A stretch of DNA of 11,091 nt, taken from positions 1 to 11,091 of the forward strand of contig CAAFWV010000059.1 of the NCBI GenBank assembly GCA_900766815.1. The letters are read 5' to 3'. This document shows, in pieces, positions 1-6,443 of the stretch. A program made the position numbers and the translations under genes. The stretch is from Lachnospiraceae bacterium (GTDB lineage: Bacteria > Bacillota > Clostridia > Lachnospirales > Lachnospiraceae). Position 1 is the stretch's first letter, and the number at the start of each line of letters is the position of its first letter. Under the pieces are notes generated by a model. It ran no database searches and had not been told where the DNA came from. It was given only the letters and a program-made list of their open reading frames with translations.

Positions 1-25
1 CTTTATATATGTTAATAATTTTTTA

Positions 26-54
26 TTGTAATTTCGTCAGAAAAAGTATACAAT
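26..54 (+). promoter_or_regulatory. Predicted promoter of the AbiE-like operon
   Basis: A -35-like TTGTAA (26-31) is followed by a 17-bp spacer and a -10-like TACAAT (49-54). A start near base 61 would leave a leader of about 16 nt before the ATG at 77. The GAGG ribosome binding site (64-67) overlaps the right arm of the palindrome described separately. The spacing is ideal and both boxes are good but imperfect matches. The activity is inferred. Confidence 0.65.
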
Positions 55-65
55 ATTTCTGACGA
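34..65. promoter_or_regulatory. Perfect palindromic operator flanking the -10 box
   Basis: TCGTCAGAAA (34-43) and TTTCTGACGA (56-65) are exact reverse complements separated by 12 bp, and the spacer contains the -10 hexamer. A protein bound to both arms would cover the core promoter and the ribosome binding site. AbiEi-type antitoxins of type IV toxin-antitoxin systems are known to bind inverted repeats in their own promoter through an N-terminal winged helix. The obvious inference is autorepression by the protein encoded directly downstream. The palindrome is seen directly; the ligand is inferred. Confidence 0.7.
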
Positions 66-76
66 GGTAAACAAAA

Positions 77-682
77 ATGAGAGAGAAGTATCAAACCGAA
101 ATAGAAAAAAGAATAAGTGAATTCGAAAGAGATTATGCTTTTACCGCTGTTGACTTTGCTGACATAGCAGATACTGATCCGGCTAATAAGGCTCTTTCAC
201 GTTTGAGTGAAGCAGGAACCATAAAGCGTATAATTCAAGGAGTATATTATAAGCCGGTATACAGTAAGTTTTTGAATGAATATAGCCTTCCGAATATAGA
301 AAAGGTTGCAGAAGCATTTGCGAGAAAGTTCAACTGGACGATAGCTCCATCGGGAGATACAGCATTGAATTATTTGCATTTATCTACTCAGGTTCCTAAT
401 AAATGGAGTTACATTAGCGATGGCCCGTATAGAAAATATGAGATAGCACCTTATTGTATTGAATTTAAACATTGTGCTAACAAAGAGATTTCGGGTCGAA
501 GTCATATTACTATAACTGTAATACAGGCACTTAAATGTATTGGAAAGAACAATATCCAACAGGAAGATGTAGACCGTTTGTCAAAGGTGCTAAAAAGAGA
601 AGATAAGGAAGTAATCGTTAAAGAAGCCACTACAACAACGTCATGGATATACAGACTGATAAAGGAGATATGTGAAACATGA
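77..682 (+). CDS. AbiEi-like type IV antitoxin / autoregulator (DUF6088 type)
   Basis: This 201-residue protein has the layout of AbiEi-like antitoxins. An N-terminal winged-helix region (about residues 1-60) ends in a conserved-looking stretch around RIIQGVYYKP (51-60). A C-terminal domain follows, with PSGDTALNYLHLSTQVP (91-107), a hallmark motif of DUF6088/AbiEi relatives. In this family the antitoxin does not bind the toxin; it represses the operon and counteracts the toxin's effect. The ATG at 77 has GAGG 9 nt upstream. Its stop overlaps the start of the toxin gene (ATGA, 679-682), so the two are translationally coupled. The gene is visibly more AT-rich than those after 2272, which suggests horizontal acquisition. 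The family is fairly sure. Anti-phage activity is inferred. Confidence 0.85.
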   Translation: MREKYQTEIEKRISEFERDYAFTAVDFADIADTDPANKALSRLSEAGTIKRIIQGVYYKPVYSKFLNEYSLPNIEKVAEAFARKFNWTIAPSGDTALNYLHLSTQVPNKWSYISDGPYRKYEIAPYCIEFKHCANKEISGRSHITITVIQALKCIGKNNIQQEDVDRLSKVLKREDKEVIVKEATTTTSWIYRLIKEICET

Positions 683-1677
683 AAATTATAGCTTTGCTGA
701 GTAAGGATGATAAGACCGTCCTTTTTACACAAACAGCAGCAAAAATGGAAATGCATCCATCTATTGTTGAAAAAGATTTTTGGGTATGTTTTTTGCTGGA
801 TCATCTGTTTCATGACTGTAAATATAAAGATATGTTTGTATTTAAAGGTGGTACAAGTCTTTCTAAATCGTATCATGTTATAGAACGTTTTTCTGAGGAT
901 ATAGATCTAATATTAGACTGGCGCAAAATCATAAATGATGAGTCAAATCCTTGGGATGAAAGATCAAAAACAAAGCAGGATACATATAATAAGCAAATTA
1001 ATAAAGCTGCAGCTGAGTTTTACAGGGATGAATTAGTTCCTGTTCTCAATAAAGAGTTAACGCAAAAACTGGGGGATGGAGAATGGGTGTCAGTAGATTC
1101 GTATGATGAAATGGTTGTTAACTTTATGTATCCAAGAGATTTTGAATTGGAATACATTGTACCTGTAGTAAGATTGGAGATTGGTCCTCTAGCAGAATGG
1201 TTTCCATCTCACAAAACTGTCATAGAACCATTTGTTGCAGAAAAATATCCAGATGTATTTGAACAAAAAAATACGGAAATATTAACTATAGATGTTGAAA
1301 GAACATTTTGGGAGAAAATAATAATTCTTCATAAGATGGCAAATTTTCCAGAGGGAAAGACCTTGCCTCGTAGATATGCAAGACACTTGTATGATGTATA
1401 TTGTCTGGGTAATTCTGAAATCAAAAAGTCAGCTTTTGAGAGAAAGGAACTTCTTGAGAAGGATGTTGCCTTTAAGCAGAAATTCTATTATGCCAAGAGT
1501 GCACATTACGAAACTGCCACACTTCAAACAATTAGTTTGATTCCAAAAGATGAGATTATGCAACCATTGAGAAATGATTATGCTGCAATGGCTAATATGT
1601 TTTATGGAAAAGCACCAGGATTTGATGAAATATTAAGTTTCTTATCAGAACTTGAAAATGAGATACATAACCTGTAG
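679..1677 (+). CDS. AbiEii/AbiGii-family nucleotidyltransferase toxin
   Basis: This 332-residue protein is recognised as an AbiEii-type toxin of the DNA polymerase beta-like nucleotidyltransferase superfamily. The motifs visible in order are VEKDFWV (30-36), the nucleotide-binding GGTSLSK (57-63) and the metal-binding SEDID (72-76), whose two aspartates are intact. The later RRYARHLYDVYCL also fits the family's C-terminal R..RH.YD motif. Family members transfer nucleotides, in studied cases to tRNA acceptor ends, and cause growth arrest during phage infection. No frameshift or missing catalytic residue is seen, so it is probably active. It overlaps the antitoxin gene by 4 bp, with AGGAG (663-667) 11 nt before its start. 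The closest convincing terminator lies about 190 bp downstream (1871-1914). The substrate of this copy is unknown. Confidence 0.88.
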   Translation: MKIIALLSKDDKTVLFTQTAAKMEMHPSIVEKDFWVCFLLDHLFHDCKYKDMFVFKGGTSLSKSYHVIERFSEDIDLILDWRKIINDESNPWDERSKTKQDTYNKQINKAAAEFYRDELVPVLNKELTQKLGDGEWVSVDSYDEMVVNFMYPRDFELEYIVPVVRLEIGPLAEWFPSHKTVIEPFVAEKYPDVFEQKNTEILTIDVERTFWEKIIILHKMANFPEGKTLPRRYARHLYDVYCLGNSEIKKSAFERKELLEKDVAFKQKFYYAKSAHYETATLQTISLIPKDEIMQPLRNDYAAMANMFYGKAPGFDEILSFLSELENEIHNL

Positions 1678-1783
1678 AAATGCTGATTTTACGGCATGTA
1701 ACCAGACAGACAATTTCACGATATGAGAATGGAGTTTCACATATTAAAAAAAATAACTCACGCTTACAAGATGCTGATGAAAT

Positions 1784-1864
1784 ATGAATGTATATGCTAA
1801 TTATAAATGGCTGGTCGATGAACCGAGAGTGGTTAGCGTACCGGCTTTTTGCGTAAGTGGGTAA
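1784..1864 (+). other. Doubtful 26-codon ORF, possible gene remnant
   Basis: A short ORF reads ATG...TAA and includes the segment YKWLVDEPRVVSV (residues 7-19). It ends 6 bp before the intrinsic terminator at 1871, which is where a real 3' end would lie. The W-L-x-D...V..V pattern loosely recalls the N-terminus of family 2 beta-galactosidases, so it could be a remnant of a displaced gene. It could also be a small third product of the toxin operon. No good ribosome binding site precedes the ATG, and an in-frame TGA lies immediately upstream. The beta-galactosidase resemblance is a weak visual impression. Confidence 0.2.
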
Positions 1865-1870
1865 TAAGAA

Positions 1871-1914
1871 AGCGTCCGGGATGTGATATGATACCACTTC
1901 CGGGCGTTTTTTTG
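1871..1914 (+). terminator. Intrinsic terminator after the AbiE-like operon
   Basis: CGTCCGG (1873-1879) pairs with CCGGGCG (1900-1906), with one G-U pair. The helix continues inward through G-U and A-U pairs and, past a bulge, GTG/CAC. Seven T residues follow (1907-1913). It is the first convincing terminator downstream of the toxin gene and fits only the plus strand. Confidence 0.85.
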
Positions 1915-1932
1915 TATTTTTGTAAATAATAT

Positions 1933-1960
1933 TTGTAACCTTTTAGCATTTGTGTATATA
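1933..1960 (+). promoter_or_regulatory. Predicted promoter of an orphan non-coding unit
   Basis: TTGTAA (1933-1938), a 16-bp spacer and TATATA (1955-1960) form a plausible promoter 19 bp after the upstream terminator's T tract. The predicted start near 1967 falls just before the first strand of the long hairpin domain (1969), as expected for a structured RNA 5' end. No protein gene follows it before the terminator at 2140-2175. Confidence 0.5.
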
Positions 1961-1966
1961 CCGTCC

Positions 1967-2175
1967 AGACAGAGCACACTGCACTGAGTTTCGGTGCATC
2001 CCTTCCGTTCGTTCAGTGCACGCGTTTTGTCGTCGTGCTCTGTTCACCGGAACAAATGCACTCCTCGACCGTGCAGTGTGTACTAATTCATCGGTAATTA
2101 CAATTATTGCTAAATGCATAGTGAAAGTGTTTTGTGATGATCGGGAATTGTATTAATTACAATTCCCGATTTTTT
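1967..2175 (+). ncRNA. Candidate structured small RNA or palindromic intergenic element
   Basis: This roughly 209-nt unit lies between a predicted promoter and a strong terminator and has no credible ORF. ACAGAGCAC (1969-1977) pairs perfectly with GTGCTCTGT (2035-2043). Inside it, TGCACTGA (1980-1987) pairs with TCAGTGCA (2013-2020), and CGG/CCG (1992-1994/2005-2007) can form at the tip. A mutually exclusive alternative is CACACTGCAC (1975-1984) with GTGCAGTGTG (2071-2080). Six TGCA tetramers occur in about 140 bases. The hairpin domain is richer in G+C than its AT-rich flanks. I recognise no known family; 6S, SRP, tmRNA, RNase P and T-box signatures were not seen. It may be a small RNA, a cis-acting switch, or a REP/MITE-like repeat that brought a terminator with it. 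The structure is seen; transcription is inferred. Confidence 0.5.
2140..2175 (+). terminator. Strong intrinsic terminator of the orphan unit
   Basis: TCGGGAATTG (2141-2150) and CAATTCCCGA (2160-2169) are perfect reverse complements. The helix gains an outer A-T pair (2140/2170) and two inner pairs, closing a 5-nt loop, and a six-T tract spans 2170-2175. It works only on the plus strand. It ends nothing obvious except the unit starting near 1967, and it insulates the next operon. Confidence 0.9.
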
Positions 2176-2188
2176 GTCAGAAAATCGG
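2166..2188. repeat. Second palindrome sharing the terminator's right arm
   Basis: CCGATTTT (2166-2173) and AAAATCGG (2181-2188) are perfect reverse complements around a 7-nt spacer. The left arm is made of the terminator's 3' stem end and T tract. In RNA it could compete with the terminator hairpin, but only after polymerase has passed. At the DNA level it could be a binding site upstream of the promoter at 2214. Its function is unknown. Confidence 0.45.
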
Positions 2189-2213
2189 ACAAAAATTTCT
2201 TTTATCAAAACAG

Positions 2214-2242
2214 TTGCAATATCGAACAAACTTTCGTATAAT
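2214..2242 (+). promoter_or_regulatory. Sigma-A-type promoter of the radical SAM operon
   Basis: TTGCAA (2214-2219), an optimal 17-bp spacer and a perfect TATAAT (2237-2242) make the clearest promoter in the window. Transcription would start near 2249. The AAAGGGG ribosome binding stretch (2252-2258) lies ahead of the start codon at 2272. Confidence 0.85.
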
Positions 2243-2271
2243 GAAAACACGAAAGGGGAACGGATGTTTGC

Positions 2272-3741
2272 ATGTATGATATTGCAACTGAACAATCCAT
2301 TGAAGAGAAACTGAATATTCTATCGGATGCGGCCAAGTATGATGTGGCCTGCACCTCATCCGGTGTATCGCGCAGGGGGAAGAAGGGATACTTAGGCAAT
2401 TCGGTTGCTGCCGGTGTATGTCATTCCTTCGCTGCCGATGGGAGATGTATATCCCTGCTTAAGATTCTTATGAGCAATGCCTGCGTATATGACTGCAAGT
2501 ATTGTAAGAACAGGGTCAGCAATGATGTGCCAAGGGCAACATTTACGCCTGATGAGATATGCACCCTTACGATTGAGTTCTATAAGAGGAATTATATTGA
2601 AGGCCTCTTTTTAAGCTCGGGTGTGATTCGTAATCCCGACTATACCATGGAGAAGATATGCGAGACTCTGAGACTGCTTAGAACCAAATATATGTTCAAC
2701 GGTTATGTACATGTTAAGACTATTCCGGGTGCGAGCAGTGAGCTGATATATTCTGCGGGTCTGCTTGCGGACAGAATCAGTGTCAATATGGAGATGCCTA
2801 CTCAGGAGAGCCTTAAGAATGTGGCTCCCAATAAGTCCATGCAGAGTATACTTGTGCCCATGAATCAGATTACCGATACAATAGCAGCACACAGACTGGC
2901 GCAGGGCAAGCAGGCCAGGATGGAGAGGAACGGAATCAATGATTATCTGGTAGATACCATCTGGAACAGGGCTGATGGCAGGATTGGCTGCGATAAGGAT
3001 TATTCTGAGACCAATAAGATGTTGTCTGTGTCCGATTCTTCCTTCCAATATCCGGCCGAGCAGAAGGACCTTAAGCTTAAGAGGGATTTTGCACCGGGTG
3101 GTCAGAGTACACAGATGATAATAGGCGCCGGTAATGAGACGGATTATCAGATAATTAAGACCAGCCAGGCACTGTATCAGAGATTTGATCTTAAACGAGT
3201 GTTCTACTCGGGTTATATACCGGTTAATGATGATGCAGCACTGCCTGCAATAGGTACACCGGTGCCGCTTCTTAGAGAACACAGGCTGTATCAGACCGAC
3301 TGGCTGCTCAGGTTCTACGGATTTGACACAGAGGAATTGTTCACGAAGGATAATCCATTCCTGGATTACAGGGTGGATCCTAAGTGTAACTGGGCGCTCA
3401 GACATCTCGAGCAGTTTCCGGTGGAGATTAATACTGCAAGCGCGGATATGCTGCTTAGGGTACCCGGCATCGGACCTAACAGCGTGAAGAAGATTCTTGA
3501 GTGCAGGCGATACGGAAGTATCAACTTCGCCATGCTTAAGAAGATGAGAGTGGTACTTAAGAGAGCACAATACTTCATTACCTGTAATGGAAGCATGCTT
3601 GGAAGCAAGCTCATAGACTATGACTATATTGCATCCAGACTTATAGATGAAGACAGGGAAGAGGTATATGCCATTACGGATTCAGGAACCTGTGCCAGAC
3701 AGATGAATCTGTTTACGGACTTTAATTTAGCTACAGGGTGA
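2272..3741 (+). CDS. Putative DNA modification/repair radical SAM protein (TIGR03916 family)
   Basis: This 489-residue protein carries the radical SAM cluster motif CVYDCKYC (Cys71, Cys75, Cys78), which binds a [4Fe-4S] cluster and S-adenosylmethionine. A C-terminal helix-hairpin-helix, VPGIGPNSVKKILECR (397-412), is typical of sequence-independent DNA contact. The family is almost always paired with the DUF4130 protein that follows here. That partner is sometimes fused to uracil-DNA glycosylase, hence the presumed DNA repair or modification role; the reaction is unknown. Residues about 205-265 form a polar linker that seems longer than in typical members of roughly 420 residues. Extra cysteines occur at 27, 50 and 59. 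The start at 2272 is 13 nt from the GGGG stretch. An out-of-frame ATG at 2264 sits closer but reads only 16 codons. Its stop overlaps the next gene. Confidence 0.88.
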   Translation: MYDIATEQSIEEKLNILSDAAKYDVACTSSGVSRRGKKGYLGNSVAAGVCHSFAADGRCISLLKILMSNACVYDCKYCKNRVSNDVPRATFTPDEICTLTIEFYKRNYIEGLFLSSGVIRNPDYTMEKICETLRLLRTKYMFNGYVHVKTIPGASSELIYSAGLLADRISVNMEMPTQESLKNVAPNKSMQSILVPMNQITDTIAAHRLAQGKQARMERNGINDYLVDTIWNRADGRIGCDKDYSETNKMLSVSDSSFQYPAEQKDLKLKRDFAPGGQSTQMIIGAGNETDYQIIKTSQALYQRFDLKRVFYSGYIPVNDDAALPAIGTPVPLLREHRLYQTDWLLRFYGFDTEELFTKDNPFLDYRVDPKCNWALRHLEQFPVEINTASADMLLRVPGIGPNSVKKILECRRYGSINFAMLKKMRVVLKRAQYFITCNGSMLGSKLIDYDYIASRLIDEDREEVYAITDSGTCARQMNLFTDFNLATG

Positions 3742-4499
3742 TTAATGTGAGGATTTATACTTGCGAGCAGGAATGGCTCAGTATGCTTACTTGTATATAT
3801 GAGGCCTTTAACAGCGGACTGGGTCATAAGAACATTAAGCTTATGTTAGAGCCAATAAGAGAATATACATTATTTGATGAATATGTACATGTTAACGGAG
3901 ACGTGGATAAGGCCGAGAAGGTGAGGCGGTCTGTGGTAAGCAGGATATCGCCGCACGTATACCATGAGATGTGTATTACTGCAATGGCATACGAAGAGGA
4001 CGTCCTTGATAATATCTACCATGTACTGATACTGGGCTTCAGCCTGGGTGAGAATGTGCTTAATATGATGCAATACAGGGATATTATGCGCAATCATGAG
4101 ATAAGACTGAGAGTCGGAAGGGAAGCTAACCGATTCAGGGAGGTAATAAGATTCCATCAGGTTGGGGATGTATATATAGCTCATATTGAGCCGAAGAGCA
4201 GAGTGGCGGAATACCTCGGACCGGTATTTACAGACAGGATGCCATCCTGCAATTTCATAATCGTGGATGATGTCCACAGAGATGCTGTAATTCATCCTGC
4301 CGATGAAGCCTTCTATATGATGAAGCTTACAGAGGATGAACTTACAAGCATCTTAGAGACTGAGAAAGCCAATGATGAGTATACTGATCTGTGGAAAGTA
4401 TTCTTTGAGACCATAGCCATCAAAGAGAGAACCAACAGCAGGTGTCAGAACAATCTGTTCCCTATGTGGACCAGAACCCATGCAGTGGAATTCAATTGA
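3738..4499 (+). CDS. DUF4130 / TIGR03915-family DNA metabolism protein
   Basis: This 253-residue protein matches the partner family of the upstream radical SAM gene. It opens with a strand and then LTCIYEAF (17-24), like the family's usual AIYEAF motif. It ends with NLFPMWTRTHAVEF, the expected C-terminal signature. Some homologues carry a fused uracil-DNA glycosylase domain; this one does not, so any glycosylase must be supplied elsewhere. It starts at GTG 3738 in a GTGA overlap with the preceding stop, so translation is coupled. A second in-frame GTG three codons later (3747) is an alternative start. A DNA-related role is inferred from the family and partner. No catalytic residues can be named. 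Confidence 0.85.
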   Translation: MINVRIYTCEQEWLSMLTCIYEAFNSGLGHKNIKLMLEPIREYTLFDEYVHVNGDVDKAEKVRRSVVSRISPHVYHEMCITAMAYEEDVLDNIYHVLILGFSLGENVLNMMQYRDIMRNHEIRLRVGREANRFREVIRFHQVGDVYIAHIEPKSRVAEYLGPVFTDRMPSCNFIIVDDVHRDAVIHPADEAFYMMKLTEDELTSILETEKANDEYTDLWKVFFETIAIKERTNSRCQNNLFPMWTRTHAVEFN

Positions 4500-4526
4500 C
4501 AGTAATTTATACTTTGTACTGTGTCA
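4497..4526. terminator. Weak imperfect hairpin between convergent genes
   Basis: TGACAGTA (4497-4504) pairs with TACTGT-GTCA (4517-4526), with a two-base bulge. It sits in the 57-bp gap where the DUF4130 and DUF362 genes converge. Only a TTTG follows on the plus strand, so it is a poor intrinsic terminator and may act weakly or not at all. Confidence 0.3.
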
Positions 4527-4556
4527 TTTGTCATGTGACTATTTATTAATGCATTA

Positions 4557-5681
4557 CTATTTCATTACCACCAGCTCATAATCACGGCTGCCGATACCGA
4601 GCTTCTCGGCATGCTCCAGTGTCTCCTTCCAGCGAACATTGGGATTGGAATCGAAGAAGTGGTCATGATGGTGATGCCAGTCAGGCTTAGCCAGGTTATC
4701 GGACAACTGCGAATTGGGCATTGGTGTAGCCTTAAGGCAGGCATCCACACAGGCCTGATCGAGTGCTACAGGGTCAAAGGATGCGAACATTCCTATATTG
4801 GGAAGTATTGGCGCATCATTCTCTGAATGACAGTCACAGTTAGGTGATACATCTACTATTAAGCTCACATGGAAACTTGGTCTGCCATCAAGGACAGCCT
4901 TAGTGTATTCTGCTATCTTGCAGCCCAGAATCTCATTGGCATTGTCATTGGGGTTATAGATTGCATCGAAGGAGCAGGCACCTATACAGCGACCGCAGCC
5001 CTTGCATAAATCATTATCGATAACAGCAACACCGCTGTCGTAGCAGATAGCATCAGAGCCGCATTCCTTACTGCAACGCTTACAATTCTTGCAGAGATCG
5101 GGATTAACAACAGGCTTACCCTGATTATGCTGATGCATCTTGCCGGCACGGCTTCCACAGCCCATTCCGATATTCTTGAGTGCACCACCGAAGCCGGTCG
5201 CCTCATGGCCCTTGAAATGGTTGAGTGATATGAATATATCTGCATCCATTACGGCACGTCCGATATAAGCTTCCTTGCAGTATTCGCCACCCTCGATAGG
5301 GACGATTACATCATCTGTTCCGCGAAGACCGTCACCGATTAGGATGTGACATCCTGTGGTTGTCTCGTTGAAACCGTTCTCCTGAGCACAGTCAAGATGA
5401 TCGAGAGCATTCTTTCTATAACCGGGATACAGAGTATTGCAGTCTGTTAAGAAGGGCTTACCTCCGCATTCCTTAACAATATCAGCCACAGCCTTGGCAT
5501 AGTTGGGACGAAGATATGCGATGTTTCCCAGCTCCCCGAAGTGAATCTTGATTGCGACAAATTTATTGTCGAAGTCTATGGTATTCATGCCTGCCATGCG
5601 ACATAATCTCTTTAGCTTCTCGGGAAGTCCCACGCCGTTAGCGGTTCTGAAGTCTGTAAAATATACCTTGGATTTACTCAT
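4557..5681 (-). CDS. DUF362 protein with two [4Fe-4S] ferredoxin motifs
   Basis: This 374-residue, probably cytoplasmic iron-sulfur protein joins DUF362 segments to a central dicluster ferredoxin domain. The first CxxCxxCxxxC uses Cys197, 200, 203 and 207. The second uses Cys226, 229, 232 and 236. Both are followed by the xxAI/DAI turn of bacterial ferredoxins. A conserved DUF362 block (around SFDPVALDQACVDAC) lies near the C-terminus. A HHHHDH stretch (336-341) could bind metal. The ATG at 5681 was chosen because GGAGG (5688-5692) sits 6 nt upstream; a TTG two codons earlier is rejected. The role is probably electron transfer or cofactor chemistry, but the substrate is unknown. It lies 89 bp downstream of the MntP-like gene and may share its transcript. 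Confidence 0.85.
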   Translation of the reverse strand: MSKSKVYFTDFRTANGVGLPEKLKRLCRMAGMNTIDFDNKFVAIKIHFGELGNIAYLRPNYAKAVADIVKECGGKPFLTDCNTLYPGYRKNALDHLDCAQENGFNETTTGCHILIGDGLRGTDDVIVPIEGGEYCKEAYIGRAVMDADIFISLNHFKGHEATGFGGALKNIGMGCGSRAGKMHQHNQGKPVVNPDLCKNCKRCSKECGSDAICYDSGVAVIDNDLCKGCGRCIGACSFDAIYNPNDNANEILGCKIAEYTKAVLDGRPSFHVSLIVDVSPNCDCHSENDAPILPNIGMFASFDPVALDQACVDACLKATPMPNSQLSDNLAKPDWHHHHDHFFDSNPNVRWKETLEHAEKLGIGSRDYELVVMK

Positions 5682-5770
5682 AATCAACCTCCGATTGTTG
5701 TGTATACAATATTATTTCAAGTAATTACTGTTAGATATGATGATGTATAAATTCAGAATACAATAATTTA

Positions 5771-6358
5771 TCAGATAAATGAAGAAATAAATATCTCAAA
5801 TCCGATAAATATAAGTATACAGCCGCCCAGAATGTTGGCATGCTTCTTAAGCCCGGTGCCAAAGGTCTTGCCAAGATGTACACCTACAACACATATTGAG
5901 AAGGTAACCACTGCAATAATGACAGCTTCAAGAAGAGCCGATGCTATCGAAAGACCGGCAATAGTGAAGCCGACAGACAGAGCATCTATTGATGTGGCGA
6001 TACCCTGAATAATAAGTACTGAGGCAGTGGGGAAGCCTGATACATTATCCTCATCGTCATCTGCGTAATGGACACCCTCCATGAGCATCCTGCCACCAAT
6101 ATAGCATAGCAGAATAAGAGCAATCCATGGAATGAATTGGGCGAAGGCGGTGAAGTATTCAAGAATGGTGTGAACACATATATATCCAATAAGTGGCATT
6201 ATGAACTGAAAAAAGGCGAATACTGATGCAATGCAGGAGACCTGCTTTCTTGTCATATTGGGACATCGAAGACCGTTGGCTGCCGATACACAGAAGGCAT
6301 CCATGGCCAGACCGACTCCCATCATAATACTGTTGAATAGGAATAGTAGTGTATTCAT
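5771..6358 (-). CDS. mntP: MntP-family manganese efflux pump
   Basis: This 195-residue integral membrane protein has about six hydrophobic segments in two related halves. Each half carries a signature acidic motif: GLAMDAFCVS (16-25) in the first and ATSIDALSVG (121-130) in the second. Those aspartates (20 and 125) correspond to metal-pathway residues of MntP/DUF204 exporters, which expel Mn(II) to prevent toxicity. The central cytoplasmic loop is very acidic (ADDDEDN, 99-105). AAAGGACA provides the ribosome binding site about 8 nt before the ATG. No yybP-ykoY manganese riboswitch is evident in the 85 bp upstream, and no clear promoter was found there. It is probably cotranscribed with the TraX gene. 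The ion specificity is inferred from the family. Confidence 0.85.
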   Translation of the reverse strand: MNTLLFLFNSIMMGVGLAMDAFCVSAANGLRCPNMTRKQVSCIASVFAFFQFIMPLIGYICVHTILEYFTAFAQFIPWIALILLCYIGGRMLMEGVHYADDDEDNVSGFPTASVLIIQGIATSIDALSVGFTIAGLSIASALLEAVIIAVVTFSICVVGVHLGKTFGTGLKKHANILGGCILIFIGFEIFISSFI

Positions 6359-6443
6359 ATATATGTCCTTTGCTTTTTGTTATTAATCCGGTGATTATCG
6401 GGATTGTTCACTTATTCGCCGGTATATTCACTGATAATCTCAT

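Noticed and set aside
502..876. A 124-codon minus-strand ORF spanning the AbiEi/AbiEii junction
   Set aside because: It crosses two well-supported, translationally coupled genes on the other strand and shows no protein-like motif.
1592..1897. A 101-codon minus-strand ORF over the toxin gene's end and the terminator
   Set aside because: It overlaps the AbiEii 3' end and a clear plus-strand terminator, and has no recognisable domain.
1950..2156. A 68-codon plus-strand ORF across the palindromic region
   Set aside because: It starts at a TTG with no ribosome site and its composition (many Arg and Cys) follows from the hairpin sequence. It is better explained by a structured non-coding element.
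1967..2175. 6S RNA identity for the orphan unit
   Set aside because: The 5' and 3' ends do not pair to form the 6S closing stem. The 3' end has its own independent terminator hairpin.
2611..3570. A 319-codon minus-strand ORF antisense to the radical SAM gene
   Set aside because: It lies wholly within a confidently identified gene. It has no family motif and no ribosome binding site, and is a typical product of codon bias on the opposite strand.
6359..6443. A yybP-ykoY-type manganese riboswitch before the MntP-like gene
   Set aside because: The gap is only 85 bp and shows just a 5-bp imperfect hairpin, without the conserved riboswitch core.
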